The notes: generated from the sequence alone by a model not told the origin. A stretch of DNA of 64,000 bases from Oryzomonas japonica (GCF_008802365.1 NZ_VZQZ01000006.1:106360-170359); one strand, 5' to 3'; positions 15,386 to 25,480 are shown, counted from the stretch's first letter. Program-made: numbers and translations.

Positions 15386-16057
15386 TTATTGTTCCTTCTT
15401 GTGCCCTTGGCGCCGGAGTACAACATGGGTGGCTTTCTCCGACGCAACGAACTGAACACATTCGTATCCCAGAGCGCGCGCGTCAACACCCTCGAACAGT
15501 CGCTCTCCGCCGCCCAGCAGGACCGGCGAGATAGCGACGTGCAGTTCATCGATGAGGCCCGTACGAAGATATTGCTGGATGGTGCTAGGTCCGCCGCCAA
15601 TGCGCACATCCATTCCGTTGGCTGCGTCGCGCGCTCGGTCAAGCGCCTCGTGAATGCCGCCCGTGACGAAGTGGAATGTCGTTCCGCCTTCCATCTGGAT
15701 GGGCGCTCGCGCGTGATGAGTCAGGATGAAGGTTGGAACGTGATAGGGTGGGTTGTCCCCCCACCAGCCTTTCCAGTTCATGTCCGGCCAGGAACCGCGA
15801 ATCGGTCCGAACATGTTTCTTCCGAGAATCCAGGCGCCAACATTCTTGAAGCCCCGCGCAGCGAAGTCGTCATCGATCCCCGTTGTGCCACCGTCGGCGC
15901 CAAATAGGGTTCGTTGGAAAGTGCGTGTCGGGACTAACCACTGGTGCAAGTCTGTCCCGCCCACGCCGAGCGGATTCCTGATGTCCTGATTCGGACCAGC
16001 TCCGTATCCGTCAAGCGAGATGGTGAAGCCGTCAACTCGGACGCGTGTCATTTTCAT
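15386..16057 (-). CDS. Dihydrofolate reductase-family (RibD C-terminal fold) protein
   Basis: 223 residues. The start MTRVRVDGFTISLDGY and the middle and C-terminal motifs (GRNMFGP, then VRIGGGPSTIQQYLRTGLIDELHVAISPVLLGGGERLF) are typical of the RibD_C/DHFR-like reductase family. These proteins bind NADPH; their physiological substrate is mostly unknown, and they are common in accessory DNA. It is the only gene inside the inverted-repeat cassette, transcribed opposite to bcp. Its codon use and AT-rich upstream region differ from the neighbours, which fits transfer. No adjacent riboflavin or folate genes are present. The upstream ribosome site (GAAAGGAAGG) is good. Confidence 0.85.
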   Translation of the reverse strand: MKMTRVRVDGFTISLDGYGAGPNQDIRNPLGVGGTDLHQWLVPTRTFQRTLFGADGGTTGIDDDFAARGFKNVGAWILGRNMFGPIRGSWPDMNWKGWWGDNPPYHVPTFILTHHARAPIQMEGGTTFHFVTGGIHEALDRARDAANGMDVRIGGGPSTIQQYLRTGLIDELHVAISPVLLGGGERLFEGVDARALGYECVQFVASEKATHVVLRRQGHKKEQ

Positions 16058-16375
16058 GCCTTCCTTTCGATTGACGCCTAATTAGGGGATATACAACAAC
16101 TGCATAATTCCGGAAATTTTTATGTTGGGCCATCTGCCGCCCCCGTTTCAGTAACACGGTGGATCATGAGAAATATATCCCCTTCCATACGACCTGCAAT
16201 TTAATTTTAACGTCAAAGTGTTAAAATTAACACACGCATTCCAAACATTTATATTTACCCCCCATTCAAACGACAATCACTAGAGAGTTCTAAAAAAGAC
16301 AAGCCACGGGCAAACAAAGGGGGCGCTCTTATATACCTTGAATGGGGTCGAGATTTAGGGAAAAAACAGGGACAT
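16058..16375. other. AT-rich non-coding region with dyads, upstream of the DHFR-family gene
   Basis: No gene was found. Two dyads stand out: AGGGGATATA (16084-16093) pairs with TATATCCCCT (16174-16183), and a pair of 11-base arms at 16201-16211 and 16220-16230 is separated by 8 bases. The second overlaps GTGTTAAAATTAACAC (16218-16233), which resembles blocks repeated at 19714-19793. The region is visibly AT-richer than its surroundings and forms one side of the putative cassette. Confidence 0.5.
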
Positions 16376-16415
16376 GCTCACCCCGCCGTTCAGGCGTCAC
16401 AAATTCAGGATAAAG

Positions 16416-16452
16416 AAAGGGAGGTGGAGCGCAACGGCTTCCACCTCCCTTT
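16416..16452 (-). terminator. Terminator of the prmC-hpt-permease operon
   Basis: A perfect 13-bp stem, AAAGGGAGGTGGA (16416-16428) with 16440-16452. On the minus strand it is followed by a T-rich tail that is part of the right inverted-repeat arm. Confidence 0.85.
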
Positions 16453-16481
16453 CGTTATATCGGACGCCCTGCCGGGGCAAG

Positions 16482-17783
16482 TTACATCTTGGGCAGGAAG
16501 AAGAACAGGGACAGCGACAGAAGCGCCAGCACCCACATGCCGGCCTTGACCTCGGCCGCCCGGCCGGTGAACAGTTTGAGCAGGACGTAGGTGATCATTC
16601 CTGAAGTCATGCCCACCCCGATGTTGTAGGTGAAGATCATCAGCACCACGGTCAGAAAGGCCGGGATCAGCTCGGTAAAATCGTCGAAGTTGAGCTGGGT
16701 GATGGGGCGGATCATGAAGGAGCCGATCACGATCAGGGCGATGCCGTAGGCGTGGGGCGGCACGATGGTGAAGAGCGGGGCGAAGAACAGGGAGAGGGCG
16801 AACAGCGCCGCCACCACCAGGGCCGAGAAGCCGGTGCGCCCCCCCTCTTCGATGCCGGCGGCCGATTCGATGTAGGCGCCGGTGGTGCTGGTGCCCAGGA
16901 GCGGTGCCGCCATGGTGGCCAGGGCATCGGCCAGCATCGGTCTCTCGATCTCCGGCAGGTTGCCGTTCTCGTCCAGCAGGTCGGCCCGCATGGAAAGGCC
17001 GATCAGCGTACCCACCGTATCCAGGAAGGCCATGATGAAGATGACCATCACCACCGGGAAGAAGTGCGGTTGCAAGGCGCCGACAATATCCAGCTTGAAC
17101 AGGATCGGGGAGAGGGAAGGGGGAAGGCTGACGAACTGGGTCGGCAGGGGGGTGATGTGCAGGGCGATGGAGCCGATGGTGGTGGCGATGATGCCGATCA
17201 CCAGGGCGCCGCGGACGCGGCGGGCCATGAGCACCACCACCAGCAGGAAACCGGCCATGGCCAACAGCACCGACGGCTGGGAGATGTTGCCCAGTTTGAC
17301 CGGCGCGCCCGGAACCCCGAGCACCACCAGCCCGGTTTCGGTGAGGCCGATAAAGGTCAGAAACAGGCCGATGCCCACGGCAAAGCTGGCCTTGAGCGAC
17401 AGGGGGATCGATTCCGCCAGCCAACTGCGTATCTTGAAGACCGTCAGTAGCGTGAAGAGTACACCGGCGATGAAGACGGCCCCCAGGGCCACCTGCCAGG
17501 GATAGCCCATCACCTTGACCACCACAAAGGCGATAAAGGCGTTCTCGCTCATGTAGGGTGCGATGGCAAAGGGACGCCGCGCCCAGAGGGCCATGATCAC
17601 GGTGCCGATAACCGCCGCCAGGATCGTGGCCGTAACCGACGGCCCCTTGGGGATGCCGGCGTTTTCCAGGATGGCCGGGTTGACGATGATGATGTAGGCC
17701 ATGGTCAGGAAGGTGGTGACCCCGGCCAGGGTCTCCTGGCGATAGCTCGTCTTGTGCTGCTCGAACTGGAAAAAGTTTTTCAT
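16482..17783 (-). CDS. NCS2-family purine permease (AzgA/PbuG type)
   Basis: 433 residues and about 12-14 membrane helices, with no soluble domain. The opening TSYRQETLAGVTTFLTMAYI and the internal motif SENAFIAFV are characteristic of the AzgA-like branch that imports adenine, guanine or hypoxanthine with protons. Further AzgA-type signatures are FLDTVGTLIG and GTSTTGAYIESAAGI. It is directly downstream of hpt with essentially no gap, so uptake and phosphoribosylation of hypoxanthine/guanine are probably coupled. The terminator at 16416-16452 closes the operon. Confidence 0.9.
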   Translation of the reverse strand: MKNFFQFEQHKTSYRQETLAGVTTFLTMAYIIIVNPAILENAGIPKGPSVTATILAAVIGTVIMALWARRPFAIAPYMSENAFIAFVVVKVMGYPWQVALGAVFIAGVLFTLLTVFKIRSWLAESIPLSLKASFAVGIGLFLTFIGLTETGLVVLGVPGAPVKLGNISQPSVLLAMAGFLLVVVLMARRVRGALVIGIIATTIGSIALHITPLPTQFVSLPPSLSPILFKLDIVGALQPHFFPVVMVIFIMAFLDTVGTLIGLSMRADLLDENGNLPEIERPMLADALATMAAPLLGTSTTGAYIESAAGIEEGGRTGFSALVVAALFALSLFFAPLFTIVPPHAYGIALIVIGSFMIRPITQLNFDDFTELIPAFLTVVLMIFTYNIGVGMTSGMITYVLLKLFTGRAAEVKAGMWVLALLSLSLFFFLPKM

Positions 17784-18335
17784 CTACAAGCCTTTCACCG
17801 CATAGATTCCCGGCGCATTGCGCCAATACCCCTTATAGTCCAGGCCGTAGCCGAACAGGAAGCGGTCTTCGGTTTCCATGCCGGTGAAGTCGGCCCGGAA
17901 ACCGGGGGAAACCTTGCGGTCGTGACGTTTGTCCACCAGGACCGCCATCAGCACCCGGGCTGCCCCCTGCTCGCGGCAGTAGTCGGCAATGGCGGCCAGG
18001 GTAATGCCTTCGTCCAGGATATCGTCCACGAGCAGCACCGTTCTGCCCCGCAACTCCTGGCGCGGCCGCACGATCCAGTTCAGGCCCGCTCCCGCTGTCT
18101 CATGGCCGTAGCGGGTGGCGTGGCAATACTCGATCTCCAGGGGAAACACCAGCTTGGTCACCAGTTGTCCGGCAAAGATCAAGCCGCCGTTCATGACGCA
18201 GAGCACCACCGGGTTTGCTTCCCTGAGCTGGTCCGTAATCTCGCCCGCCAGCCGCCCGATGGCCGCTGCCACGCCCGCCTCGCCAACCAGCAGGTCGGCC
18301 TCCGTCAACACTTGGTTCGCTTCATCTACCGTCAT
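17784..18335 (-). CDS. hpt: Hypoxanthine/guanine phosphoribosyltransferase
   Basis: 183 residues. The PRPP-binding signature VLLVDDILDEGIT (about 101-113) and the flexible-loop region around CHATRYGHET support a type I HGPRT. The tail LDYKGYWRNAPGIYAVKGL is near the usual end for the family. It converts hypoxanthine or guanine to IMP or GMP in the cytoplasm. I chose the ATG at 18335, which overlaps the prmC stop (ATGA) and follows AAAGGA; a longer in-frame form would extend into prmC. Its neighbour downstream is a purine permease. Confidence 0.92.
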   Translation of the reverse strand: MTVDEANQVLTEADLLVGEAGVAAAIGRLAGEITDQLREANPVVLCVMNGGLIFAGQLVTKLVFPLEIEYCHATRYGHETAGAGLNWIVRPRQELRGRTVLLVDDILDEGITLAAIADYCREQGAARVLMAVLVDKRHDRKVSPGFRADFTGMETEDRFLFGYGLDYKGYWRNAPGIYAVKGL

Positions 18336-19195
18336 GACACATCCTTTCGTTGTGCCCCCACCACGCGCTCGATACCGCCGGGGTCGCACGCCGTTATGGG
18401 GTGATCGTACTCTTGTGTTTTTTTGAATAATTCAGCAACCGCCGGGGCCTGGCCGATCCCCACCTCCACCAGCAGCCAGCCGGACGGGTTCAGATGCGCC
18501 GGGGCCCCGGGGATCAGAATTCGGTAGAGGTCCAGCCCGTCCGCGCCGCCGTCCAGGGCGCCACGGGGATCGAAGTCCCGCACCTCGGGTTCGAGTCGGT
18601 CGATATCGGTGCTGGGGATGTAGGGGGGGTTGGATACTATCAGGTCGAAGCTGCGTCCGGCTACCGGCTCCAGGAGCGAACCGGCCAGGAATTCCACCGT
18701 TGCCCCGTTGCGCTCGGCGTTGCGCCGCGCCATCTCCAGGGCTGCGGGGGAGATGTCGATGGCGGTTACGGCCGCATTTGGCAGGCTATGGGCCAGGGCG
18801 ACGGCGATACAACCGCTGCCGGTGCCGATGTCCAGCACGCTCCGCGCCTCGGGACTGCGGGCCAGGGCTTCCGTTACCAGGGTTTCCGTGTCGTGGCGGG
18901 GGATGAGCACGTCCGGGGAGACCTGAAACTCCAGGCCGCAGAACTCCTGGGTGCCGAGGATGTGCTGGAGCGGTTCGCGCCGGGCCCGGCGGGCCACCAT
19001 GGCGCGGAATGCAGCCAACTCGTCATCGTTGAGCGGTTTGTCGAAATGGAGATAGAGCCCGACCCGGTCCAGGCCGGTGGCGGCACACAGCAGCCATTCC
19101 GCTTCGAGACGGGCGTTTTCGATGCCTTTTGTGCCCAGATAGTCTTTGGTCCAGGCAAGGACCTTGATGGTTGTCCACTGTTCCTGAGGTGCCAT
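18332..19195 (-). CDS. prmC: Peptide chain release factor N5-glutamine methyltransferase PrmC
   Basis: 287 residues. An N-terminal helical domain (about 1-85) is followed by a SAM-binding Rossmann domain with VLDIGTGSGCIAVALA and the catalytic NPPY motif (about residue 190) that binds the glutamine side chain. PrmC/HemK methylates the GGQ glutamine of release factors RF1 and RF2. In many bacteria prfA sits directly upstream; here it is absent and a 61-residue zinc-ribbon gene lies upstream instead. Its stop overlaps the hpt start. Confidence 0.94.
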   Translation of the reverse strand: MAPQEQWTTIKVLAWTKDYLGTKGIENARLEAEWLLCAATGLDRVGLYLHFDKPLNDDELAAFRAMVARRARREPLQHILGTQEFCGLEFQVSPDVLIPRHDTETLVTEALARSPEARSVLDIGTGSGCIAVALAHSLPNAAVTAIDISPAALEMARRNAERNGATVEFLAGSLLEPVAGRSFDLIVSNPPYIPSTDIDRLEPEVRDFDPRGALDGGADGLDLYRILIPGAPAHLNPSGWLLVEVGIGQAPAVAELFKKTQEYDHPITACDPGGIERVVGAQRKDVS

Positions 19196-19324
19196 GTCGC
19201 CATTCCGAAAAGAATGGGCGGATACTAACCTATTATGCGGCTATGCTCCACAAAAAAAGAGGCGCGGGCGGCGTGAATGATCGCGGCCGTCTTTCATGCC
19301 GCCGTAGGCTCCAGTGGTGGGACC

Positions 19325-19510
19325 CTACACCATGAGCACGCCGGCCGGCAGGAAACGTGGCTGAACATCCGCCGGGCAATCGGAGAGGCGAAACGAGTAG
19401 CGGCACTTGGGGCATACCGCCCGTTCGGGCTCATGGAGCGCCACCTTGCGCGGTACGGTGCTGACAAAGCCGCAGGAGATACAGGAAATCGTTGCCAGGT
19501 TCTCTTCCAC
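19325..19510 (-). CDS. Small zinc-ribbon protein
   Basis: 61 residues from a GTG start with AAGGAGG seven bases upstream; an ATG between the two is in another frame. Two CxxC pairs, CISCG (10-14) and CPKC (33-36), form a minimal zinc ribbon of the MJ0042/FmdB-like kind. The intervening residues include VPRKVALHEPERAV. No further domain. The function is unknown; such proteins often bind RNA or serve as assembly factors. It is 129 bases upstream of prmC on the same strand. Confidence 0.65.
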   Translation of the reverse strand: MEENLATISCISCGFVSTVPRKVALHEPERAVCPKCRYSFRLSDCPADVQPRFLPAGVLMV

Positions 19511-19997
19511 CAGCCATCCTCCTTAAAAAACTTTCCGGGATGATCCCCTTTTGCGTCCCTTGGAACGCCTGGGCTCTTCCTGTTGCCAGGGGTGCCCGAT
19601 GTGGTCCTCTCAATATGCATGCCATGCCTATAAAGCATAATGTTATTGAATGGTTGTTTGGGATGATGCGGCCTCATGCCGCACGGGGTGTGGTTTGGGG
19701 AGCGTGAAAGTGGTAATTTTTTTAACATTTTTTAAGTAACACAACGATATCAGTGCGTTGCCAGCGTGACAAAAGTGTTATTTTTTTTAACATGCCTTGA
19801 AATATCTTGTGATATCAGTGATATATGTATGCAAGAAAAGTGTATTGCCGTTGATCTGTTTCTGCCGGGCCGACATTGCTGGTTCTGGGCATGTATTTGA
19901 CACCACTGAAAAAAGAATGTTTAATTTTACGCCACAGTGTGTTAAACAGCCAATTTACAGGACAAGATTCGAATTTCACGCATCAAGGAGGTTGCAG
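19511..19997 (+). promoter_or_regulatory. Long intergenic region with a diverged 65-bp duplication and the ppiB promoter
   Basis: No gene is visible in these 487 bases. Two units, 19711-19775 and 19776-19840, share TTTTTTTAACAT (19717, 19782), GATATCAGTG (19746, 19811) and AAAAG ends, each exactly 65 bp apart, while the bases between are diverged. A sigma-70 promoter, TTGACA (19897-19902) and TTTAAT (19920-19925), 17 bp apart, lies downstream of the duplication and drives ppiB. A GCGGC/GCCGC hairpin is near 19669-19682. The conserved blocks look like paired protein-binding sites. Confidence 0.55.
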
Positions 19998-20510
19998 ATG
20001 TCCGAGCAGAACCCGCATGTCATGCTGGAAACGTCCAAAGGCTCTATCAAGATCGAGCTGTTCAGTGATAAGGCGCCAATCACCGCAAAGAATTTTCTTT
20101 CCTACGTTCGTGAAGGCTATTACGACGGGCTGATCTTCCACCGGGTCATCAAGGATTTCATGGTCCAAGGCGGTGGTATGAATGAAAACCTGGAACAGAA
20201 AAAGCCCAAGTTCGCCATCAAGAACGAGGCCGACAACGGCCTTTCCAACGAGCGCGGCACCCTGGCCATGGCCCGTACTTCCGTAGTCGATTCCGCTACC
20301 TCCCAGTTTTTCATCAATGTGGTGGACAACTCCTTTCTCGACCACCGGGGCAAGCAGCCGGACCTCTACGGTTACTGCGTCTTTGGCAAGGTACTGGAGG
20401 GCATGGAGGTGGTCGACGAGATCCGCACCGTCAAGACCGGCAGCAGCAGGGGGCATTCCGACGTCCCCGTGGAGCCGGTTTTCATCGTGTCGGCCAAGGT
20501 CATCGAATAG
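19998..20510 (+). CDS. ppiB: Cyclophilin-type peptidyl-prolyl cis-trans isomerase
   Basis: 170 residues from ATG 19998, behind AAGGAGG (19985-19991). There is no signal peptide, so it is cytoplasmic. The cyclophilin active-site residues are present in [18 protein letters not shown] (Arg/Phe/Met pocket) and in the [12 protein letters not shown] segment. A longer in-frame reading from 19797 would cross the promoter region and was rejected. It catalyses proline isomerisation during folding. It is monocistronic, with its own promoter and terminator. Confidence 0.94.
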   Translation: MSEQNPHVMLETSKGSIKIELFSDKAPITAKNFLSYVREGYYDGLIFHRVIKDFMVQGGGMNENLEQKKPKFAIKNEADNGLSNERGTLAMARTSVVDSATSQFFINVVDNSFLDHRGKQPDLYGYCVFGKVLEGMEVVDEIRTVKTGSSRGHSDVPVEPVFIVSAKVIE

Positions 20511-20542
20511 CGCCGGTTTTCGAGTACGCCCGTTGGCACTGT

Positions 20543-20583
20543 CGCCCCGTTTCCCTATCGGAATCGGGGCGTTGTTTTTTTGC
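20543..20583 (+). terminator. ppiB terminator
   Basis: GCCCCGTTTCC (20543-20553) pairs with GGAATCGGGGC (20559-20569) with one mismatch. A T-run extends to 20581. Confidence 0.8.
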
Positions 20584-20700
20584 CACGAGTTGCTGAGTGA
20601 AATTGCATTCTTGAAACTGTATACAATATGAGCTACAGTATGGCTCCCGCTAACGCAGACGCAGGTAACGCCTACATCAGATAGAGGAGGGGAGTACAAC

Positions 20701-21174
20701 ATGAGCGACGATCAGGTCTGCTATACCTTTGATGCTGCCGTGGAGATGGCCATTGAAATGGAGAACGAGGGCTTTCGCAACTATCTTGCCGCCATCCGCA
20801 GGTTGACGAATAAGGGCGCGCGGGAACTCTTGCGCGATAATGCGCTGGACGAACTCGACCATAAGCATCAGTTGGAAAAGGCGTTGCTGGAAGGGCGCAT
20901 GGAGGGTGGCGAGGCCTTTGATCAGCCGATCCCCACCATGCACCTGGACTATGTCTTCAAAAAACAGGAACTGGGCCCCGAGTCGGGTGTGCGGGAGGCG
21001 TTGGTCTACGCCATTCACCTGGAAAAGGGCGCCGTCGATTTTTACGGCAAGGTCGCGTCGGGGTGCAGCGGCGCCCCCATGGGGCAGCTCTTTCAACAGC
21101 TTTTCAAGGAAGAAAGCCGCCATTTGCAGTCATTGGAAGATCTCTACGAACAGCACTTCATGACGGAAAACTGA
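20701..21174 (+). CDS. Ferritin-like diiron protein (rubrerythrin domain, no rubredoxin)
   Basis: 157 residues starting behind GGAGGGG. Two helix-pair halves each carry the expected ligands: a Glu-rich helix with ELDH (about 58-61), then EESRH (about 137-141). A complete diiron site is therefore likely, unlike the protein at 5829. No rubredoxin domain or signal is present. Family members scavenge peroxide or store iron in anaerobes. It has a terminator 45 bases after the stop and none of the neighbours are functionally related. Confidence 0.8.
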   Translation: MSDDQVCYTFDAAVEMAIEMENEGFRNYLAAIRRLTNKGARELLRDNALDELDHKHQLEKALLEGRMEGGEAFDQPIPTMHLDYVFKKQELGPESGVREALVYAIHLEKGAVDFYGKVASGCSGAPMGQLFQQLFKEESRHLQSLEDLYEQHFMTEN

Positions 21175-21219
21175 TGACAGGCAGGGCATGGTGATGCCCA
21201 CACTCATACCATCCTTGCC

Positions 21220-21265
21220 AAGGGACGCCGGGCGGCAGCCAATTTCCGCCAGGTGTCCCTTTTTC
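21220..21265 (+). terminator. Terminator after the ferritin-like gene
   Basis: AAGGGACGCC (21220-21229) pairs with GGTGTCCCTT (21252-21261) with one wobble, plus an inner GGCGG/CCGCC stem. A T-rich tail follows. Confidence 0.75.
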
Positions 21266-21266
21266 T

Positions 21267-21294
21267 TTGCTTTCGGTGCTGGAATCTATATAAT
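21267..21294 (+). promoter_or_regulatory. RNase E/G gene promoter
   Basis: TTGCTT (21267-21272) and TATAAT (21289-21294) are 16 bp apart. The leader is about 48 bases before the ATG at 21349. Confidence 0.6.
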
Positions 21295-21348
21295 AACTCA
21301 TTTAAATGTAGTCACGTGGGCATGTCTCACTTGAAAGGAATATACGCA

Positions 21349-23835
21349 ATGAGCGAGACCGTAAGCAAAAAAATGCTGATCAATGTCATGCATCCCGAAG
21401 AGACGCGGGTGGCTATCGTGCACGATGGCCGCCTGATGGAACTCAACATCGAGATCAGCGGCAAGGAACAGACCAAGGGCAATATCTACAAAGGGGTCGT
21501 GCTGAGGGTTGAGCCCGGCCTCCAGGCCGCCTTCGTCGACATCGGGCGGGCCAAGCCGGGTTTTCTCCAGATGGGGGAATTGCATCCCGACTTCTGGCAG
21601 TGGCGCGACGATGTCCCGGAGGATCAGCGCAAGCGCCGTCCCCGCATCCAGGAAGTACTCCGCCGCGGCCAGGAACTGGTGGTGCAGGTGGAAAAGGACG
21701 AGCGGGACAACAAGGGGTCGGCCCTGACCAGCTACATCTCCCTTCCGGGTCGCTACATGGTGATCATGCCGGGTAGCGATTCCACCGGCATCTCCCGCAA
21801 GGTCGAGCAGGAGGGCGAACGTAAAAAACTGAAGGAGATCGTGGCCGGCCTGAACGTCCCCGAAGGGATCGGCTACATCATCCGCACCGAGGCGGTCGGG
21901 CGCGCGCCGGAGGAGTTGCACAAGGACCTGGAAAACCTGCTGGAGCTGTACGCAGATATTAAAGCGCGGGCAGCAGAGATCAGCGGGGCGGGCGAAGTCT
22001 ACCGCGACAGCGGGCTGATCATCCGTTCCATCCGCGATTACTTTTCCGACGACATCGATGAGGTGCTCGTCGACAGCAAGGACGCCTACCGGGAGGCCAA
22101 GGAGTTCTTCCGCGAAACCATGCCCAAGTGCGAAAAGAGGGTCAAGCTGCACAAGGAGAAGCGCCCCATATTCTCCCGCTTTCAACTGGAAGAGCAGATC
22201 GACCAGATCTACGAGAAGCGGGTTGCGCTTCCCTCCGGCGGCTCGTTGATCATCGAGCCGACCGAGGCGCTGGTCAGCATCGACGTCAACTCGGGCAAGT
22301 CCAGCGGCGAGCGGGGGATTGAGGATACCGCCTACAAAACCAACATGGAGGCCGCCGAAGAGGTGGCGCGCCAACTCCGGCTGCGCGACCTGGGCGGCCT
22401 GATCGTGATCGACTTCATCGACATGCGGGAACGGAAGCATAATGCCGATGTTGAGAAGGTCCTCAAACATGCCCTCAAGATGGACAAGGCCAGGGTCAAC
22501 CTGGGGCGGATCTCCGAATTCGGCATGCTGGAGATGTCGCGTCAGCGCATCGCCAAGACGCTCAACGACGCCATTCACCTGGCGTGTCCCCACTGCGAGG
22601 GGCGCGGCAAGGTCAAGTCGGTGGAGGCCATGGCCGTCTCGTTCCTGCGCAAGGTGCATGCCGCCGCGGCCAAAGGGACCGTGGCCGAGGTGCGCGGTTC
22701 CCTGCCGCTGGAGGTCGCCTATTACCTGCTGAATCGCAAGAAGCGGGATCTGACCCAGATCGAAAACGATTACGAGATCGAGGTGACGGTGAAGGGGAAA
22801 CCATCCTTTACCATGAACCAGCTCGAACTGGAGACCCTCAAACGGGAAAAACCGCGCATGGAGGATGTCCGTGCATCCGAGGCCGAAGCTGCCGAGGCGC
22901 CGAAACAGCCGGAACCGTCGGAACGGAAGGTTGACCGGCCCGAACCCGCACGGGCGGAAGAACAGGCGGTCGAGGGCGTCGTTGCCGAAGGTGGCAAGAA
23001 ACGCAAACGTCGCCGCAAGAAGAAGAAACCAGCCGGAGACGGGGCAGTCGAGGCGGTAGCCGTTGCCGCCGAATCCCCGGCAGCGGAAGGGCGCCCGGAG
23101 GAATCGCGGCAGGAAACCGCACCAACGGCGGAAGCCGTTCGCGATCAGGAAGAAGACGCCACGCCGGAAACCCCGGCCAAGAAAAAGCGCAAGCGCCGCC
23201 GCCGTAAAGGGGGCAAGGCGCAGGATGGGGGAACAGTAGAAACAACGGCGCCGACGGCTGAGGCTGGGGAAATCGCCCCGGTGGCGACCGCTGAACCGGC
23301 TACCCCGGTTGAGCCCGAAGCGGCGGCTGCTCCTGCTCCCAAAAGGTCCCGGCGGGGCAAAACGGCCCGGGCGGTCGCGGAGGCCGCCGTCGCACCGGTT
23401 GCCGTGGCAGCGGATGTCGCCGTCCCGACTCCTGATGCCCCGGCAGGGGAGCCGGCGCCCGAAAAGCGCGCCAAGCCGCGCCGCACTACTCGTAAAGTCA
23501 AAAAGGAGGACGAGGCGGCCATCGTCCAGCCCGTGGCCGTTGCCTCCGAGCCGCCCGCTGCGGATACGACCGAGGCGGCTCCGGAGACGGAAAAACCCAA
23601 GCGGGCCAAAGCCCCCCGCACCCGGAAGAAGATCGAGCCGACGCCGGCAGCGGCAGACGCCCCCCCTGTCGAAGCGGAGCTTGGGGCGACGAAACCGGCG
23701 AAACCGCGCCGGGCTCCGGCTAAAAAGGCCGTCAAAGCCCCGGTGCCATCCGAGCCGGGGGTTGAGGAAGCCGTTGCGCCGAAAAAACGCGCGAGCCGTT
23801 CCCGGAGCGTCAAAAAGGACGAAGGAGACCAGTAG
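21349..23835 (+). CDS. rne: Ribonuclease E/G with a long basic, disordered C-terminal tail
   Basis: 828 residues from ATG 21349 (GAAAGGAA upstream). Order: an S1 domain (about 45-130), the 5'-sensor and RNase H-like region, then the DNase I-like catalytic core with Asp312 (SIDVNSG) and Asp355 (VIDFIDM), and the zinc-link CPHC (413-416). The catalytic half ends near residue 500. The remaining about 325 residues are Ala/Pro/Glu-rich and low complexity, studded with seven Lys/Arg clusters such as KKRKRRRKKKK and KKKRKRRRRK. In E. coli RNase E the tail scaffolds the degradosome and binds RNA. Here the tail sequence is unrelated but could do the same. It processes rRNA and tRNA and starts mRNA decay. 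Confidence 0.93.
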   Translation: MSETVSKKMLINVMHPEETRVAIVHDGRLMELNIEISGKEQTKGNIYKGVVLRVEPGLQAAFVDIGRAKPGFLQMGELHPDFWQWRDDVPEDQRKRRPRIQEVLRRGQELVVQVEKDERDNKGSALTSYISLPGRYMVIMPGSDSTGISRKVEQEGERKKLKEIVAGLNVPEGIGYIIRTEAVGRAPEELHKDLENLLELYADIKARAAEISGAGEVYRDSGLIIRSIRDYFSDDIDEVLVDSKDAYREAKEFFRETMPKCEKRVKLHKEKRPIFSRFQLEEQIDQIYEKRVALPSGGSLIIEPTEALVSIDVNSGKSSGERGIEDTAYKTNMEAAEEVARQLRLRDLGGLIVIDFIDMRERKHNADVEKVLKHALKMDKARVNLGRISEFGMLEMSRQRIAKTLNDAIHLACPHCEGRGKVKSVEAMAVSFLRKVHAAAAKGTVAEVRGSLPLEVAYYLLNRKKRDLTQIENDYEIEVTVKGKPSFTMNQLELETLKREKPRMEDVRASEAEAAEAPKQPEPSERKVDRPEPARAEEQAVEGVVAEGGKKRKRRRKKKKPAGDGAVEAVAVAAESPAAEGRPEESRQETAPTAEAVRDQEEDATPETPAKKKRKRRRRKGGKAQDGGTVETTAPTAEAGEIAPVATAEPATPVEPEAAAAPAPKRSRRGKTARAVAEAAVAPVAVAADVAVPTPDAPAGEPAPEKRAKPRRTTRKVKKEDEAAIVQPVAVASEPPAADTTEAAPETEKPKRAKAPRTRKKIEPTPAAADAPPVEAELGATKPAKPRRAPAKKAVKAPVPSEPGVEEAVAPKKRASRSRSVKKDEGDQ

Positions 23836-23838
23836 TGT

Positions 23839-23865
23839 CCCTGTGCGGTTCGTCCCCGCACAGGG
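23839..23865 (+). terminator. Hairpin after the RNase gene (weak terminator)
   Basis: CCCTGTGCGG (23839-23848) pairs perfectly with CCGCACAGGG (23856-23865). No T-run follows at once; a T-rich stretch appears only at 23901-23911. Confidence 0.5.
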
Positions 23866-23998
23866 GAGTAACCGCCTGTGACGGGGCTTGACGGCCGCTT
23901 CCTTTTTTTCTTGACCTGACAGGATGTTGGCGATATTTTTACCAGTCTTGCCCCACCGAATCCCGGATATGTTGTTCACGAAAGGCTGAAAAAACACC

Positions 23999-25477
<1,479 letters not shown>

Positions 25478-25480
25478 GCG

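Larger units (their letters stand above)
15261..16419. mobile_element. Putative repeat-flanked cassette carrying a DHFR-family gene
   Basis: The left arm 15261-15304 and right arm 16376-16419 are inverted copies, 44 bases long and identical at 38 positions. They enclose 1071 bp holding one minus-strand gene and an AT-rich tail. The left arm supplies the end of bcp, and the right arm abuts the terminator of the NCS2 permease gene. No transposase is encoded, so this would be a non-autonomous element or a cassette. Integron attC features were sought and not found. Mobility is inference from the paired repeats. Confidence 0.5.

Noticed and set aside
19797..19997. An N-terminal extension of ppiB (67 residues upstream of the chosen start).
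   Set aside because: It would cross the promoter, is low in conserved features, and the chosen ATG has a perfect ribosome site and gives a normal-length cyclophilin.
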